DNA from: Roseobacter sp. CCS2
GTDB lineage: Bacteria; Pseudomonadota; Alphaproteobacteria; Rhodobacterales; Rhodobacteraceae
DNA: 64,000 nt
NCBI RefSeq assembly: GCF_000169435.1
Contig: NZ_AAYB01000004.1
Location: 62,001 to 126,000, forward strand
Direction of reading: 5' to 3'
Made by a program: the position numbers and the translations under genes. This document shows, piece by piece, positions 1 to 8,916 of the stretch; positions within the stretch are counted from its first letter, which is position 1, and each line of letters opens with the position of its first letter. The notes under the pieces are model-generated. The model worked only from the letters and a program-made list of their open reading frames with translations. It searched no databases and was not told where the DNA came from.

Positions 1-346
1 CAGCTTGGAAGCCCTTAAAAAAGATCAGCGGTTGCATAAAACGGTGGCACGCCGGATCACGGTCATAAATCGCCACAAGATCGGCACGGGCGGCCGCCAC
101 CAATTCTGGTGCCGCAACATAAGCCTGATCTGCAATCTCGCGCAAAATCTGTTCTGACATTTCAGGCGAGGCCAGTTTCATCGAAATCCGGTAAGCTAGC
201 GCGCCCTCAAACGACTTATGGTGCAAGACACCTGCGTGGATGAGGCCACCCATTAGCGGCTCATCGGCAATGGCCGCCTCAGCCTCTTCGCATATACGAT
301 GCCAGACGGGATCAACTTCGGTCACTGTGGGTTGTGGTTGCGCCAT
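1..346 (-). CDS. cysE: Serine O-acetyltransferase, N-terminal part (cut by window edge)
   Basis: Makes O-acetylserine from serine and acetyl-CoA, the first step of cysteine synthesis. Only the first 115 codons are here; the left-handed beta-helix catalytic half lies beyond base 1. I read it by hand from the ATG at 346-344: MAQPQPTVTEVDPVWHRI, followed by the helical SATase N-terminal domain with EPLMGGLIHAGVL, FEGALAYRISMKL and RADLVAIYDRDPAC. This domain (about residues 10-110) mediates hexamer assembly. An AGGTGAG stretch lies upstream as ribosome site. It is co-directional with the GTA cluster. From memory, cysE also sits beside the GTA cluster in Rhodobacter capsulatus. Confidence 0.85.
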   Translation of the reverse strand, partial: MAQPQPTVTEVDPVWHRICEEAEAAIADEPLMGGLIHAGVLHHKSFEGALAYRISMKLASPEMSEQILREIADQAYVAAPELVAAARADLVAIYDRDPACHRFMQPLIFFKGFQA

Positions 347-428
347 AGCACTCACCTCGCGTTTATCAGACCTCTTTCATAGATCAGATACTGCCGCCAA
401 GCCAAGAACAAAGCTGTGATGGATCATT

Positions 429-722
429 TCACAATGTTTGATGTGTTTGATGCGCCAAAAGCGCATTTACGACAGCACAGTAAGCATCCAGCGCATCAAA
501 TTCTAATGCGGCCGGGCGCGGCGCCGCTTGCATGCGTACTGCGCGTGACAACAGTGACCCCACACCAAACTGCGGGTGTGGGGCGCCATGCAAAAGCCTA
601 TAGGCCTCTGCACACTCAGTCTCACCGATCAGCGTTTGCATAAGGCGCACACGCCGTTCTACCGGCACCTGCATCAATACACGCGCAGTCATTTCAATAT
701 CGGCAAGCTGCACCGGCCTCAT
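429..722 (-). CDS. Small conserved protein after GTA gp15 (DUF7742-like)
   Basis: A 97-residue protein with no signal peptide or membrane segment and no recognised catalytic motif. Its ATG overlaps the stop of gp15 in an ATGA arrangement, so it is probably translated by coupling with the GTA tail gene. The sequence has an N-terminal MRPVQLADIEMTARVL helix, an Arg-rich middle and a helical C-terminus. I believe a similar small gene lies between gp15 and cysE in other Rhodobacterales (DUF7742), but the family name is from memory. Function unknown; position suggests co-expression with the GTA. Confidence 0.7.
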   Translation of the reverse strand: MRPVQLADIEMTARVLMQVPVERRVRLMQTLIGETECAEAYRLLHGAPHPQFGVGSLLSRAVRMQAAPRPAALEFDALDAYCAVVNALLAHQTHQTL

Positions 723-3700
723 AGATACTTGAGGATTTCGGTTGTCAGCCCAGCGCCAAAACGCTCTGATATTTGGGCGATTTCGATGGTGTAGAAACCG
801 TATCCGATATCCGCTGCCACATCCGAACCTGCATAGGTCCAGGCAGGCGTGGTCACCACTTCTTCGCGCATGACGTTGCCCGCTTTTAGAACGCGGATGC
901 GATAGGCTTCGGTTTCTTCACCCAGTGGAACCTCGCCATCAGCCCAGATATCACCGTCAATCCGGCTGCATCTGATCCACGACACCTCTACATCTGTGCC
1001 GTTCATCAGTACACGCGGATGCGCCACCGGATAAGGCCGCAACCCATTGCCGACAAATGCATGGGTCTCATACCGGAAACTCGCATCGCTCATCGCTTGC
1101 TTGGCTGGGCCAAAGCGATAGTGCCGCTCCGTGCCACGCGCCGCAGTGGGGATCGTGATCTGCTTAGGCACGGCATTGAGCAGGACAACCTGCGACCCTG
1201 CGGGCCATGTATCAGGCATCAACCCCCGGCTGCCCGCCTGCCCCCGCAGTAGGCCTGACAAACGAAATTTGCGTTCAGCCAGTGGTATAGCAGTTTGGAA
1301 CTGAAGAATTTCCCAGTTGCCCCCCGACCCGTCACCAATGGCCAACGTGTTGGCCCCCGCAAGCACCGCTTCATACAAAGCCGAGCTGAGCGTGCCATTG
1401 ATCAACGCCACCTCGACGCCATTTTGACGGTCCCATATGCCGACCGGTCCTGCGGCAAGCGGCGTTTGTGTCAAACCGACCGTGGACGGTTCATTCAAGA
1501 CGTCCTGCAATGCATAATCGCTGTCTTGTGGCGCGCCATAAAGTGCGATGCTACCGGGCCACGGTCGCCCCGCTGCGGCGACATAAGGTGCATGAGGCAG
1601 TTCATCACCGGTCAGCAATGGCAGATCAAGGAACAGCAGTTCTGCCGGAATAGGCCCGACGTAAGGCCGTAACTCCACACCTTCCTCAGCCACGGCATGT
1701 TTGCGGTAAACCTCGGGCTCTACCCGTGTCGCCTCAACCAGGCGTAGGCCCGCCTCTTCAATGCGGTCAATGCGATAGGTGCCCCGGTGGTTTTGTATAT
1801 CCAGCGCGACGGTGTCACCCGCCCCCACACCAGATTGTGCAGGCGGCAAGGCAAAGCGCACGGTTTCTCGCCCGATCCGTGCCTCTTGCAGCCAACGCGC
1901 AACAACCTCTTTGCCTTCCGCACGGGTCAGCACAACTGCGGCTTCGCTCCGCGTCACAGTGTGGGTCTGATCATCAGGCAGGACAATTTCTGCCGCAACT
2001 GCATCATAGTCTGCATCGGCCGCGATATGAGCAAACTGCACACGCCCGGCGATCTCTGCCGCTGCGGCACGGGCCAACGAAAGGCTTCGATCCGTTTCGG
2101 GATCAAGGGCGATGTCAGCATCTGTCAAATAATGATGAACCCGTCCGTCACGATTGCGAAACACCAGCATGCCATCACGTTCCAACGCGTCAAAGCCATA
2201 GGCCAGCATCAACGGCTGAAGTGCAGCGCGCCCTGTGCCGGTTTCGCCAACGGTGTAACCGCGAACCACCCCAAAAAGTTCGCTGACATCGTAATTGGTT
2301 AAACCTGAGCGCGCGCAAATCTCTGCCACAACGGACGCCAGCGATCGGTGCGTCACACGGCCATTCAGCCAAGGCCCCGTTGCATAGGCCCCACCATCCG
2401 GCCAAGCGGCAGTATTACCAGGCCAATACGGATAAGGACGCGGATCCCAGCCCCAGACATGCATGCGGGTCGTGTCGATCATGGCCCCGCCATAAACCGT
2501 TGATGCCGGGTTATTTTCCGGTTCGGCGTAATAGCTGCCAAAGGCCCGCAAATACTGCATCTGCATCAGCTCATCACGGCTACCGTTTGAACCGAAAGGT
2601 AATTTCGGTTTGCCGCACAAGACATGACACGGCCCATTCGCCCCCTTCTCAACAGCCGGGCATCCGACCGAGGTTAGCCAAATTGGCTTACTCTGCGGCA
2701 CCCAATCCGTGGCCGGGCTTTGCCGAATACCACCGATCCGGTCATGGTGCTGATGCGACCACCAGCCTTGAAAATCCTTGGCGCGCCACATCCACGGCTC
2801 ACCTTCAGGGTCTGTGATCGGTACGCGGCGCTGTGCATCTCTGGCCTCGGGCGTTGGGTAGGACCAGTCATAATGTTCTCCGCCTACGACGTTGGATCGC
2901 AGATAAGACAAGTTATGGATCGCACCTGCCGCTGCATCGCGGTGATCCGTCCCGTCGCGCCAATCCGCCAAAGGAAATGCGGCTGACACACCAACGAAAT
3001 CAATATTCTCGTCTGCCCACAGGGGATCAAGGTGAAAGATCTTGTCAGCCGTCCCAGCGGGCTGCATCCCGTGATACTCTGTCCAGTCAGCGCTATAGCT
3101 GATTTTGCATCCTGCACCCAAAATCTGGCGCACATCTGCGGCAAGCGCGCGCAACGCATCGACCATCGGAAACCCATTTGCACCGCGTATGCGGGTCAGA
3201 CCTGCCAGCTCTGTGCCGACACAAAAGGCGGACACACCACCTGCGGCAGCGCAAAGATGCGCATAGTGCAAAACAAACCGGCGATAGCTGTTTTCGGCAG
3301 CGCCCGTATACGTTACGCTGGTCCCCGATACGGCAAAATCAGCTACACCCGCCTGCCCTACAAAAGCAGCAACCTCGGCATCCGCCGCGGCTGTTCCGTC
3401 AGTGGATTCCGCAACGCCAGGTGCAAGCGCAATGGTCATATCACCCACCCAAGGCAAAGCAGCCTGTTCGGTGCCACCGGTGATCGGATCAGGTAAGCTG
3501 TTACCTTCAAGCTGATCCATCATCAGGACCGGACTAACCACAGCATCAAGCCCGCGCGCTTTCAAATCGACAAGTGCCTCGACAACGGCTCTATCTGCGG
3601 GGGTACCACCTGCAATCGGCACGCCCTCGACTTCGGCAACCTTGCCCGCTGTGGCCCGTGTCTGACCATTCACGACCCAAGGCATCGCCCCTGCATCAAT

Positions 3701-4606
3701 CTGCCCCTGCACGACCTTGGGGGCGACCTGACAAACACCACAGCGCAAGTCATCCGCAAACCACATCAGCGGCAACATCACAGATCCACACTCTGGCAGC
3801 TCGGCCTCAAGCGCGTTCATTGAGACGGTAAAGTCGCTTCCCCCAAGCGGCGAATTTGTGTTCACTGCCGTCCGCGCACCAAACTCACTTGATGCATAAA
3901 CCTGCGATGTCGCCAGCGCGTACTCGCCTGCACCCGGCATCAACGCCACACCCTGCACGGCGTTCGACAAATCAACTCCTTCGCTTTGCCCCGGACGCAT
4001 TACTTCAAACGTCAGTTGCGGGATGCGATTGCCAAACTGGCCCAGCGCCAAATCCTCAAACACAACATAAGCCGTCCCACGATAGGCCGGTGTGTTATCC
4101 GCGCCTTCAACCGCGGCAATCTTGGGGTCAGGCAATTGGTCATGCGTGCCCACGTAAACACGCATATTCAATGTGTCCGGCGAAACCTCGGTTCCATCTG
4201 CCCAGATCCGGCCAATCCGGCTGATCTGCCCTTCACACAAAGCGACCGCCAAACTCACGCTGTAAGAATAGGTCGTCGTGCTTGGTTTCGGGGCACTGCC
4301 TTTCCCGCCCCCACTGGTGGATGACGTTTCAAGAAACTGTGACGCCCAGATCACCTGACCGGCCACACGCATGCGGCCATAGATTTGCTGAATGTCAGCG
4401 CCCTCCGCGGCCCCCGTAACCCGAAAACGGTCAATGCGCCCCGTCTCGACCGATCCACTGCCAGCACCCAGCAGTTGTTGGTCAATCCGACGACCAATCG
4501 CAGCTCCTGCCGCGCGCCCGATCGTGGCCATCGACAAGCCCAGAACAGACCCACCAATAGAGCCGCCCAGCGCCATTCCGGCGGCGGAAAGTGCAATCGT
4601 TGCCAT
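719..4606 (-). CDS. GTA gp15, megatron/tail fibre hub protein with TIM-barrel domain
   Basis: At 1295 residues this is the largest GTA protein, sitting at the tip of the tail baseplate where it contacts the recipient cell. It starts with a Gly/Ala-rich hydrophobic segment (about residues 1-48). Around residues 420-730 is the GTA TIM-barrel-like domain, with FCVGTELAGLTRIRG and the WxxSHQHHD and PIWLTSVGCP segments, probably a degenerate or active glycoside hydrolase. A phage-tail module (about 790-960) and a C-terminal beta-rich part follow. Length matches Rhodobacter capsulatus gp15. The next upstream gene (gp14) ends 5 bases before this ATG. Confidence 0.93.
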   Translation of the reverse strand: MATIALSAAGMALGGSIGGSVLGLSMATIGRAAGAAIGRRIDQQLLGAGSGSVETGRIDRFRVTGAAEGADIQQIYGRMRVAGQVIWASQFLETSSTSGGGKGSAPKPSTTTYSYSVSLAVALCEGQISRIGRIWADGTEVSPDTLNMRVYVGTHDQLPDPKIAAVEGADNTPAYRGTAYVVFEDLALGQFGNRIPQLTFEVMRPGQSEGVDLSNAVQGVALMPGAGEYALATSQVYASSEFGARTAVNTNSPLGGSDFTVSMNALEAELPECGSVMLPLMWFADDLRCGVCQVAPKVVQGQIDAGAMPWVVNGQTRATAGKVAEVEGVPIAGGTPADRAVVEALVDLKARGLDAVVSPVLMMDQLEGNSLPDPITGGTEQAALPWVGDMTIALAPGVAESTDGTAAADAEVAAFVGQAGVADFAVSGTSVTYTGAAENSYRRFVLHYAHLCAAAGGVSAFCVGTELAGLTRIRGANGFPMVDALRALAADVRQILGAGCKISYSADWTEYHGMQPAGTADKIFHLDPLWADENIDFVGVSAAFPLADWRDGTDHRDAAAGAIHNLSYLRSNVVGGEHYDWSYPTPEARDAQRRVPITDPEGEPWMWRAKDFQGWWSHQHHDRIGGIRQSPATDWVPQSKPIWLTSVGCPAVEKGANGPCHVLCGKPKLPFGSNGSRDELMQMQYLRAFGSYYAEPENNPASTVYGGAMIDTTRMHVWGWDPRPYPYWPGNTAAWPDGGAYATGPWLNGRVTHRSLASVVAEICARSGLTNYDVSELFGVVRGYTVGETGTGRAALQPLMLAYGFDALERDGMLVFRNRDGRVHHYLTDADIALDPETDRSLSLARAAAAEIAGRVQFAHIAADADYDAVAAEIVLPDDQTHTVTRSEAAVVLTRAEGKEVVARWLQEARIGRETVRFALPPAQSGVGAGDTVALDIQNHRGTYRIDRIEEAGLRLVEATRVEPEVYRKHAVAEEGVELRPYVGPIPAELLFLDLPLLTGDELPHAPYVAAAGRPWPGSIALYGAPQDSDYALQDVLNEPSTVGLTQTPLAAGPVGIWDRQNGVEVALINGTLSSALYEAVLAGANTLAIGDGSGGNWEILQFQTAIPLAERKFRLSGLLRGQAGSRGLMPDTWPAGSQVVLLNAVPKQITIPTAARGTERHYRFGPAKQAMSDASFRYETHAFVGNGLRPYPVAHPRVLMNGTDVEVSWIRCSRIDGDIWADGEVPLGEETEAYRIRVLKAGNVMREEVVTTPAWTYAGSDVAADIGYGFYTIEIAQISERFGAGLTTEILKYL

Positions 4607-4611
4607 CTGTC

Positions 4612-5043
4612 TTACCTCTCGATGAATTCAAATCGCGCCGCGATACGCTTGCGCCAAGGGGCCGAAAGCCAGCTTTCAACCACACCATGCCCTTGGTAGG
4701 CATGAATAAACTGCGGAAGTTCGCCTGCATCAGAAACAACACCCAAATGCTTGGCGACCGCCCCCTGCCGCATCCGAAACAGGATCACTTGACCAGGTGC
4801 CAATGGCGTCGACGTCGCCTCGCGAAGATGCCGGTCCGCGGCCGCCATCAACCGCTCTGCGCCCTGCGGCTCTGACCAATCTTGGGTGTACGCCGGTATC
4901 GCCTCTGGCTCGCAACCATACACCACGCGCCAGATACCGCGCAAAAGGCCAAGGCAATCGCAGCCAACGCCCTGAACCGAAACTTGATGTAAATAGGGCG
5001 TACCAACCCAACCCCGCGCAATATCAACCACCTGCGTATTCAT
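4612..5043 (-). CDS. GTA gp14, NlpC/P60-family cell wall peptidase
   Basis: A 143-residue NlpC/P60-type peptidase of the GTA baseplate, expected to cut peptidoglycan stem peptides during DNA delivery. The catalytic cysteine is in the GCDCLGL motif (Cys30), preceded by the conserved GWVGTPYLHQ. The histidine block is at about 110-125 (KHLGVVSD, FIHAYQGHGVVES). The start ATG overlaps the gp13 stop by four bases (ATGA), implying coupled translation. No signal peptide, as expected for a virion part released by lysis. Confidence 0.93.
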   Translation of the reverse strand: MNTQVVDIARGWVGTPYLHQVSVQGVGCDCLGLLRGIWRVVYGCEPEAIPAYTQDWSEPQGAERLMAAADRHLREATSTPLAPGQVILFRMRQGAVAKHLGVVSDAGELPQFIHAYQGHGVVESWLSAPWRKRIAARFEFIER

Positions 5044-5921
5044 CGGGTCAAACTCCCACCGGTATGAGATTGATCAGAACGCGGCACACTCACCAACCAG
5101 TCATCACCCGGCATATCGGGAAAGCCCTGATAGTTCAGAAAATTGCTGAACTTTTCGCGACAGGTCACAGGGCGCTTGTCGCATCCAGCTGTCAAACGCA
5201 AAACATCACCCGGCGATACCGGCGCATTCAGCGGTGACCACAGTGTGATCACACGCTCAGTCAGACCGACATCCGACTTGATCAACCCCTGCAACCCGAT
5301 CGCCGCACCGCTAAGCACCTCAAGCACACCATGCTCAAACCAACCGATATTGAAATTCTTGATACCCGTCAGCGTAAACACCTGCCCTTCGCTGGGCGCA
5401 TCCAGTGAATGCTCTAGCCGGTAAGACGGATGATCGGTGCCAAACCGGCAGCGCGCATCCCCGAACACAGCACTACATGTCTTGAGATATGATCGCCCCT
5501 GGGTTTGGTTCAGCGCCTCGGTCAACCCCTGCAATTCAGCCTCAAAACCGCCGGCACCCCGGGTGATCTCACCCAAAGATCCGCGAAACAGCGTTTTGCG
5601 CGCATTGGCATCATCCCAGCACACCAACCACACCTGCACAGTGGCACCATCATAGCGGCCCGCCAGAATATCAGCTTCGGCAATGGCATCATCTGACAGC
5701 ACACCAAAAGCCTCGGTGTTATTCACGGACAGCCCTGTGGTATTGGCGATCGCGCGTGCACTTAGCCCGTTCTGCGGGTTAAATGTGATCCCGTCAAAAT
5801 GCAAGTCCGCGTCATGGTCAGTAAACCCCAACTGCACACCGTCGCGCCTGCGGATCAACCAGCAATGGCAAGTATGGCTCACACCAGAGCGCAAGTGAGC
5901 ATAAAGCGCATCTTCACTCAT
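5040..5921 (-). CDS. GTA gp13, baseplate hub protein (DUF2163/BR0599 family)
   Basis: A 293-residue tail hub protein. The N-terminal half is DUF2163-like (CHCWLIRRRDGVQLGFTDHD) and the C-terminal half is the BR0599-like part containing the cysteine pairs CSAVFGDARC and GCDKRPVTC. In the Rhodobacter capsulatus GTA structure the hub carries an iron-sulfur cluster held by four cysteines; four candidate cysteines are present here, so the cluster is inferred. The start ATG overlaps the end of gp12 (ATGA) and the stop overlaps the start of gp14. Confidence 0.92.
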   Translation of the reverse strand: MSEDALYAHLRSGVSHTCHCWLIRRRDGVQLGFTDHDADLHFDGITFNPQNGLSARAIANTTGLSVNNTEAFGVLSDDAIAEADILAGRYDGATVQVWLVCWDDANARKTLFRGSLGEITRGAGGFEAELQGLTEALNQTQGRSYLKTCSAVFGDARCRFGTDHPSYRLEHSLDAPSEGQVFTLTGIKNFNIGWFEHGVLEVLSGAAIGLQGLIKSDVGLTERVITLWSPLNAPVSPGDVLRLTAGCDKRPVTCREKFSNFLNYQGFPDMPGDDWLVSVPRSDQSHTGGSLTR

Positions 5922-6550
5922 AGCCGCACCTCGACCACGGGTACATTGGGTACTTCGCCCGCCTGAAAGCTGGACACAGAGGTCATGATCACATCAGTGT
6001 CAAATCGCACGGGCACGTCAAACTCAAACCCGGCCCGCACTTCAGCCCCTGTATCGGGGGCGCTGGCAAAAGTCAGCAAGCCGCTGTCATAGTCCACCTC
6101 ATAGTCCACACCCTGTTGCGCATAATCACCGCCAACCTGAGCGCGCACAGACCCATGTACAGGCTTCTTGACGGGGCGCTGATAGATGGCATCGCCCGAT
6201 CGGTATGATTTGGCTAGTTGAAAACTGCGCGTCACCTCGTCGCCAACAGCCAGTAACTGATCAGATGCCGCAACCGCACAAGACGGTTTACACGACAAAT
6301 AGTCGCTCCAGTCCTTCCAGCGAAAGCCGACAAGCTGGCCCTGACGCGCCTCAAAGAACGCAATCAAAGTTTCCACATCATCCAAAGACCGCAACCCACA
6401 GCCCGCATCATACCGCCTACGCGCATGTGCCCAAGGCGTATTGCGTTCTTCAAAGCCATTGGCCAGCGTCACAATCTCTGTCCGGCGCTCAGGGCCACCC
6501 AATGCGCCAAAGCTCAACGACGCAGGAAATCTTACATCATGAAAAGTCAT
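5918..6550 (-). CDS. GTA gp12, distal tail protein (DUF2460)
   Basis: A 210-residue DUF2460 protein forming the ring between the tail tube and the baseplate hub. Family signatures visible are the start FHDVRFPASLSFGALGGPE, the middle WAHARRRYDAGCGLRSLDDVE and FRWKDWSDY, and YEVDYDSGLLTF near the C-terminus. It lies 8 bases downstream of gp11 and overlaps gp13 by four bases, within the tightly packed tail block. Confidence 0.92.
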   Translation of the reverse strand: MTFHDVRFPASLSFGALGGPERRTEIVTLANGFEERNTPWAHARRRYDAGCGLRSLDDVETLIAFFEARQGQLVGFRWKDWSDYLSCKPSCAVAASDQLLAVGDEVTRSFQLAKSYRSGDAIYQRPVKKPVHGSVRAQVGGDYAQQGVDYEVDYDSGLLTFASAPDTGAEVRAGFEFDVPVRFDTDVIMTSVSSFQAGEVPNVPVVEVRL

Positions 6551-6558
6551 ATCGGCTC

Positions 6559-7221
6559 CTACCTATGGCGTTCGCTACGGCCCAAAACACGGCTCATCTG
6601 CGCGGCAATCTGACTGCTGCTGCGCTGAAAACCTTGCACATCCGGGGTGGAAATATTCATATTGACGGTCACGGCCCCGCCGCCCGCACCGCGCACGCCC
6701 AATCGACCATCTGCACCACGGGCCAGCGGCATAATCGCCTCAGGCCCCGCTTCGCCCATCAGGCCGGTGCCGCCGCGCATGGGAAAGGTCGTCGGACTGC
6801 TGACAACGCCACCTTTGGCAAAAGGCATCACACGGCCTTGGCTAAACGATCCGCCATCCGCAAAGGGCATCAGGCCAGACACAACACCATTCAGACCACC
6901 CGCCAGCAATCCACCAATGTGATCGGTGACAGGGTTTACAGCGGCTGAATAGGTCGTATTCACCATCTTCTCAGCCAAACCACCCAGCACATCGGTCAGG
7001 CTGCGCCCGTCCAGCACCAGCCCATCAAACGCAGACCGCAACCCTTGGCTAAAGCCACGTTCCAGATTGCCCAAATCACGGGTCGTATCACTCAAAGATC
7101 CCTGCACAGAACGCAACCGATCCTCAAACGCCGCCGTCATGGCTGAGGCATCACCTAGCGCCGTTTCCAGGCCCCCTACATCCGCCTCAAGCGCATCAAT
7201 CTTGTCGATGTCATCCATCAT
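6559..7221 (-). CDS. GTA gp11, short tape measure protein
   Basis: The tape measure sets tail length, and at 220 residues it is very short, as in other Rhodobacter-type GTAs with stubby tails. The first 75 residues form a likely coiled coil (LEADVGGLETALGDASAMTAAFEDRL). A Gly/Ala-rich stretch follows, then the phage-type FADGGSFSQGRVMPFAKGG and MGEAGPEAIMPL motifs and a C-terminal helix. I chose the ATG at 7221 because GAAGG lies six bases before it; the ATG at 7227 has no room for a ribosome site. It overlaps gp10.1 by 11 bases. Confidence 0.92.
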   Translation of the reverse strand: MMDDIDKIDALEADVGGLETALGDASAMTAAFEDRLRSVQGSLSDTTRDLGNLERGFSQGLRSAFDGLVLDGRSLTDVLGGLAEKMVNTTYSAAVNPVTDHIGGLLAGGLNGVVSGLMPFADGGSFSQGRVMPFAKGGVVSSPTTFPMRGGTGLMGEAGPEAIMPLARGADGRLGVRGAGGGAVTVNMNISTPDVQGFQRSSSQIAAQMSRVLGRSERHR

Positions 7222-7405
7222 CTTCATCCTTCACGTCATCAGGAAAATCGCGCAGCAAGGCATCAAACTGCACACGACCCATCGGGGCCTGCGCGCCCGT
7301 CGCACCCAGCATGATCTGCAACTCTGCCGGGGTCAGCGCCCAGAAATCACACGGTTTCAACCGCAACTGGTGCAGTCCCCTCTGCATGAGCCCGACCCAA
7401 TCCAT
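7211..7405 (-). CDS. GTA gp10.1, small tail assembly chaperone-like protein
   Basis: A 64-residue protein of the phage conserved hypothetical family TIGR02216 seen between gp10 and gp11 in GTAs. The diagnostic core is LKPCDFWALTPAELQIML. By position and size it would be the second tail assembly chaperone, binding the tape measure during tail building. It ends in an acidic tail (DDVKDEDDG) whose coding bases also hold the gp11 ribosome site and start. Confidence 0.85.
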   Translation of the reverse strand: MDWVGLMQRGLHQLRLKPCDFWALTPAELQIMLGATGAQAPMGRVQFDALLRDFPDDVKDEDDG

Positions 7406-7408
7406 CGG

Positions 7409-7723
7409 CTACTCCGGCACCGCAAAAGCGCGCGCCAACATGAGTGCTGCAACCTTCGCGGCCCCCACAGGACCGCCTGCAATCTCAGCCGTGATCAGAT
7501 CCGCCGCAGTGCCGGTCCAGCCGCCACCGCGCAGACCCGCAACAACCACCGCCATCACATCAGCCCCCGAAAAAGCAGCCCCTTCAAACCGGCGAATAAG
7601 ATCAACCAATGACCCTTCGCCAAGGGCTGCTTCCAATTCAGCAAGCGCGCCCAGCGTCAGCTTGCAATCATGGGACACCCCATCAATCACAATCGCCACT
7701 TCACCAGTCCAAGGGTTCGCCAT
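7409..7723 (-). CDS. GTA gp10, tail assembly chaperone
   Basis: A 104-residue GTA gp10 family protein (tail tube protein/tape measure chaperone class). It begins MANPWTGEVAIVIDG and contains the conserved LTLGALAELEAALGEGSL segment. No membrane segment. Its ATG overlaps the stop of gp9, and gp10.1 begins 3 bases after its stop, so the three genes are probably translated as a coupled set. Confidence 0.88.
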   Translation of the reverse strand: MANPWTGEVAIVIDGVSHDCKLTLGALAELEAALGEGSLVDLIRRFEGAAFSGADVMAVVVAGLRGGGWTGTAADLITAEIAGGPVGAAKVAALMLARAFAVPE

Positions 7724-8139
7724 CAGATCAACGCCACAAAGGTCAGCGCACCGGCAGAGGCCAGCGACAACTCATAGGTCGCTTCCCCATTATGCGATCC
7801 GGCATATTCCACAGACGTAATCTGAAACGGCCCTTGCAGCGTGCCAAACCCCGGCACAATCACCTGAAAATCAGGCGTCTCACCATCAAAGAAAATCTGG
7901 CGCGCACGCTCATCGGTGGCTTCATCCTTGAACACACCCGATCCGGAGATCGCGGCCGTTTTTACACCCGCCCCGCCCAGCAATTCGCGCCAGCCGCCCG
8001 TACTTTCCAGACTGGTCACATCCACCGTTTCAGCATTCAAACTGATCCGTGTGGCGCGCAGGCCAGCGGCGGTTTCAAACATGCCACCGCCTGTCATATC
8101 TATTTTGACCAACAGGTCCTTACCATTTTGTGCAGCCAT
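7723..8139 (-). CDS. GTA gp9, major tail tube protein
   Basis: A 138-residue tail tube subunit of the TP901-1/HK97-like tail protein class. It starts MAAQNGKDLLVKID and has the family's VDVTSLESTGGWRELL signature at about residues 38-53 and a beta-rich C-terminal half. It lies 28 bases downstream of gp8. In GTAs this is one of the most abundant virion proteins after the capsid. Confidence 0.92.
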   Translation of the reverse strand: MAAQNGKDLLVKIDMTGGGMFETAAGLRATRISLNAETVDVTSLESTGGWRELLGGAGVKTAAISGSGVFKDEATDERARQIFFDGETPDFQVIVPGFGTLQGPFQITSVEYAGSHNGEATYELSLASAGALTFVALI

Positions 8140-8167
8140 CAGGCGTACTCCTCAAATATCAGTTGGG

Positions 8168-8581
8168 TTACGTGTCATCCGCCACGCGGGCACGAAAAAT
8201 CAGGTTGATCTGGCGGACAGCACCGCTGCCTACACGGGCGGCCTTGGCCTTCAGAAAATGTAGCGATACCAGCGATCCCCGGTCCAGCGGCAAAGGCGCA
8301 TCCACCAACGCATCACTCACCGCGGCAGCAGCAGCCTTGGCGGTGGCAAACCCCGCACTTTGGGTCACAACAGTCACTGTAAACTGATGCCAGGCCCCCG
8401 CCCCGGTCTTATCCGACGCATCGCGCACATCCTCTGCCCCCAGCACCACATAAAGCGGCGGCAAAGCCCCCGTCGGCAAAGCATCATAGATATGGACACC
8501 GACCAAAGCATCTAACGCACTATCCGCACGCAACCGCTGAAACACCGCCCGTTGCAGGGCCGCAGCCACTCCATAACTCAT
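8168..8581 (-). CDS. GTA gp8, tail terminator protein (DUF3168)
   Basis: A 137-residue DUF3168 protein that caps the tail tube and joins it to the head. Typical features are AALQRAVFQRLRADSALDALVG at the N-terminus, split here around VHIYDALPTGALPPLYVVLG, and RVGSGAVRQINLIFRARV at the end. The start codon overlaps the gp7 stop by four bases (ATGA). Confidence 0.9.
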   Translation of the reverse strand: MSYGVAAALQRAVFQRLRADSALDALVGVHIYDALPTGALPPLYVVLGAEDVRDASDKTGAGAWHQFTVTVVTQSAGFATAKAAAAAVSDALVDAPLPLDRGSLVSLHFLKAKAARVGSGAVRQINLIFRARVADDT

Positions 8582-8916
8582 GGGGCCACCTCCTCTTGCG
8601 CATGACAGGTCAGGTAGGCGGCATCGACACCCTTCTCGGCCACAGCGTAAATCTCAAACACCCGCGCCCCATCACGAAAACGCTGACCTGCCACCGGTCG
8701 CGACGGCGCACCATAAGGGGCGGCACGGACGGTAATGCGGTAAGGCACACGCGAAAACGTCGTCGCCGTCTCTGCCTTCTCACGGCCCGACCCGGCTTTC
8801 ACCTCGGCCCATAACACGCCCAAAGGCTCCCAATCGCGGGTATAGCCACCGGCCCCATCAGCCACCTTCAAAGGGGCCTCCAGCACCAACGACCGGTTTA
8901 ATTGCGGCGCACTCAT
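8578..8916 (-). CDS. GTA gp7, head-tail stopper protein
   Basis: A 112-residue head-tail joining protein (phage head closure/stopper family, SPP1 gp16-like). Recognisable parts are the N-terminal LVLEAPLKVADGAGGYTRDW, WAEVKAGSGRE and the C-terminal GARVFEIYAVAEKG. It overlaps gp6 upstream and gp8 downstream by four bases each, consistent with a coupled connector module. Confidence 0.9.
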   Translation of the reverse strand: MSAPQLNRSLVLEAPLKVADGAGGYTRDWEPLGVLWAEVKAGSGREKAETATTFSRVPYRITVRAAPYGAPSRPVAGQRFRDGARVFEIYAVAEKGVDAAYLTCHAQEEVAP

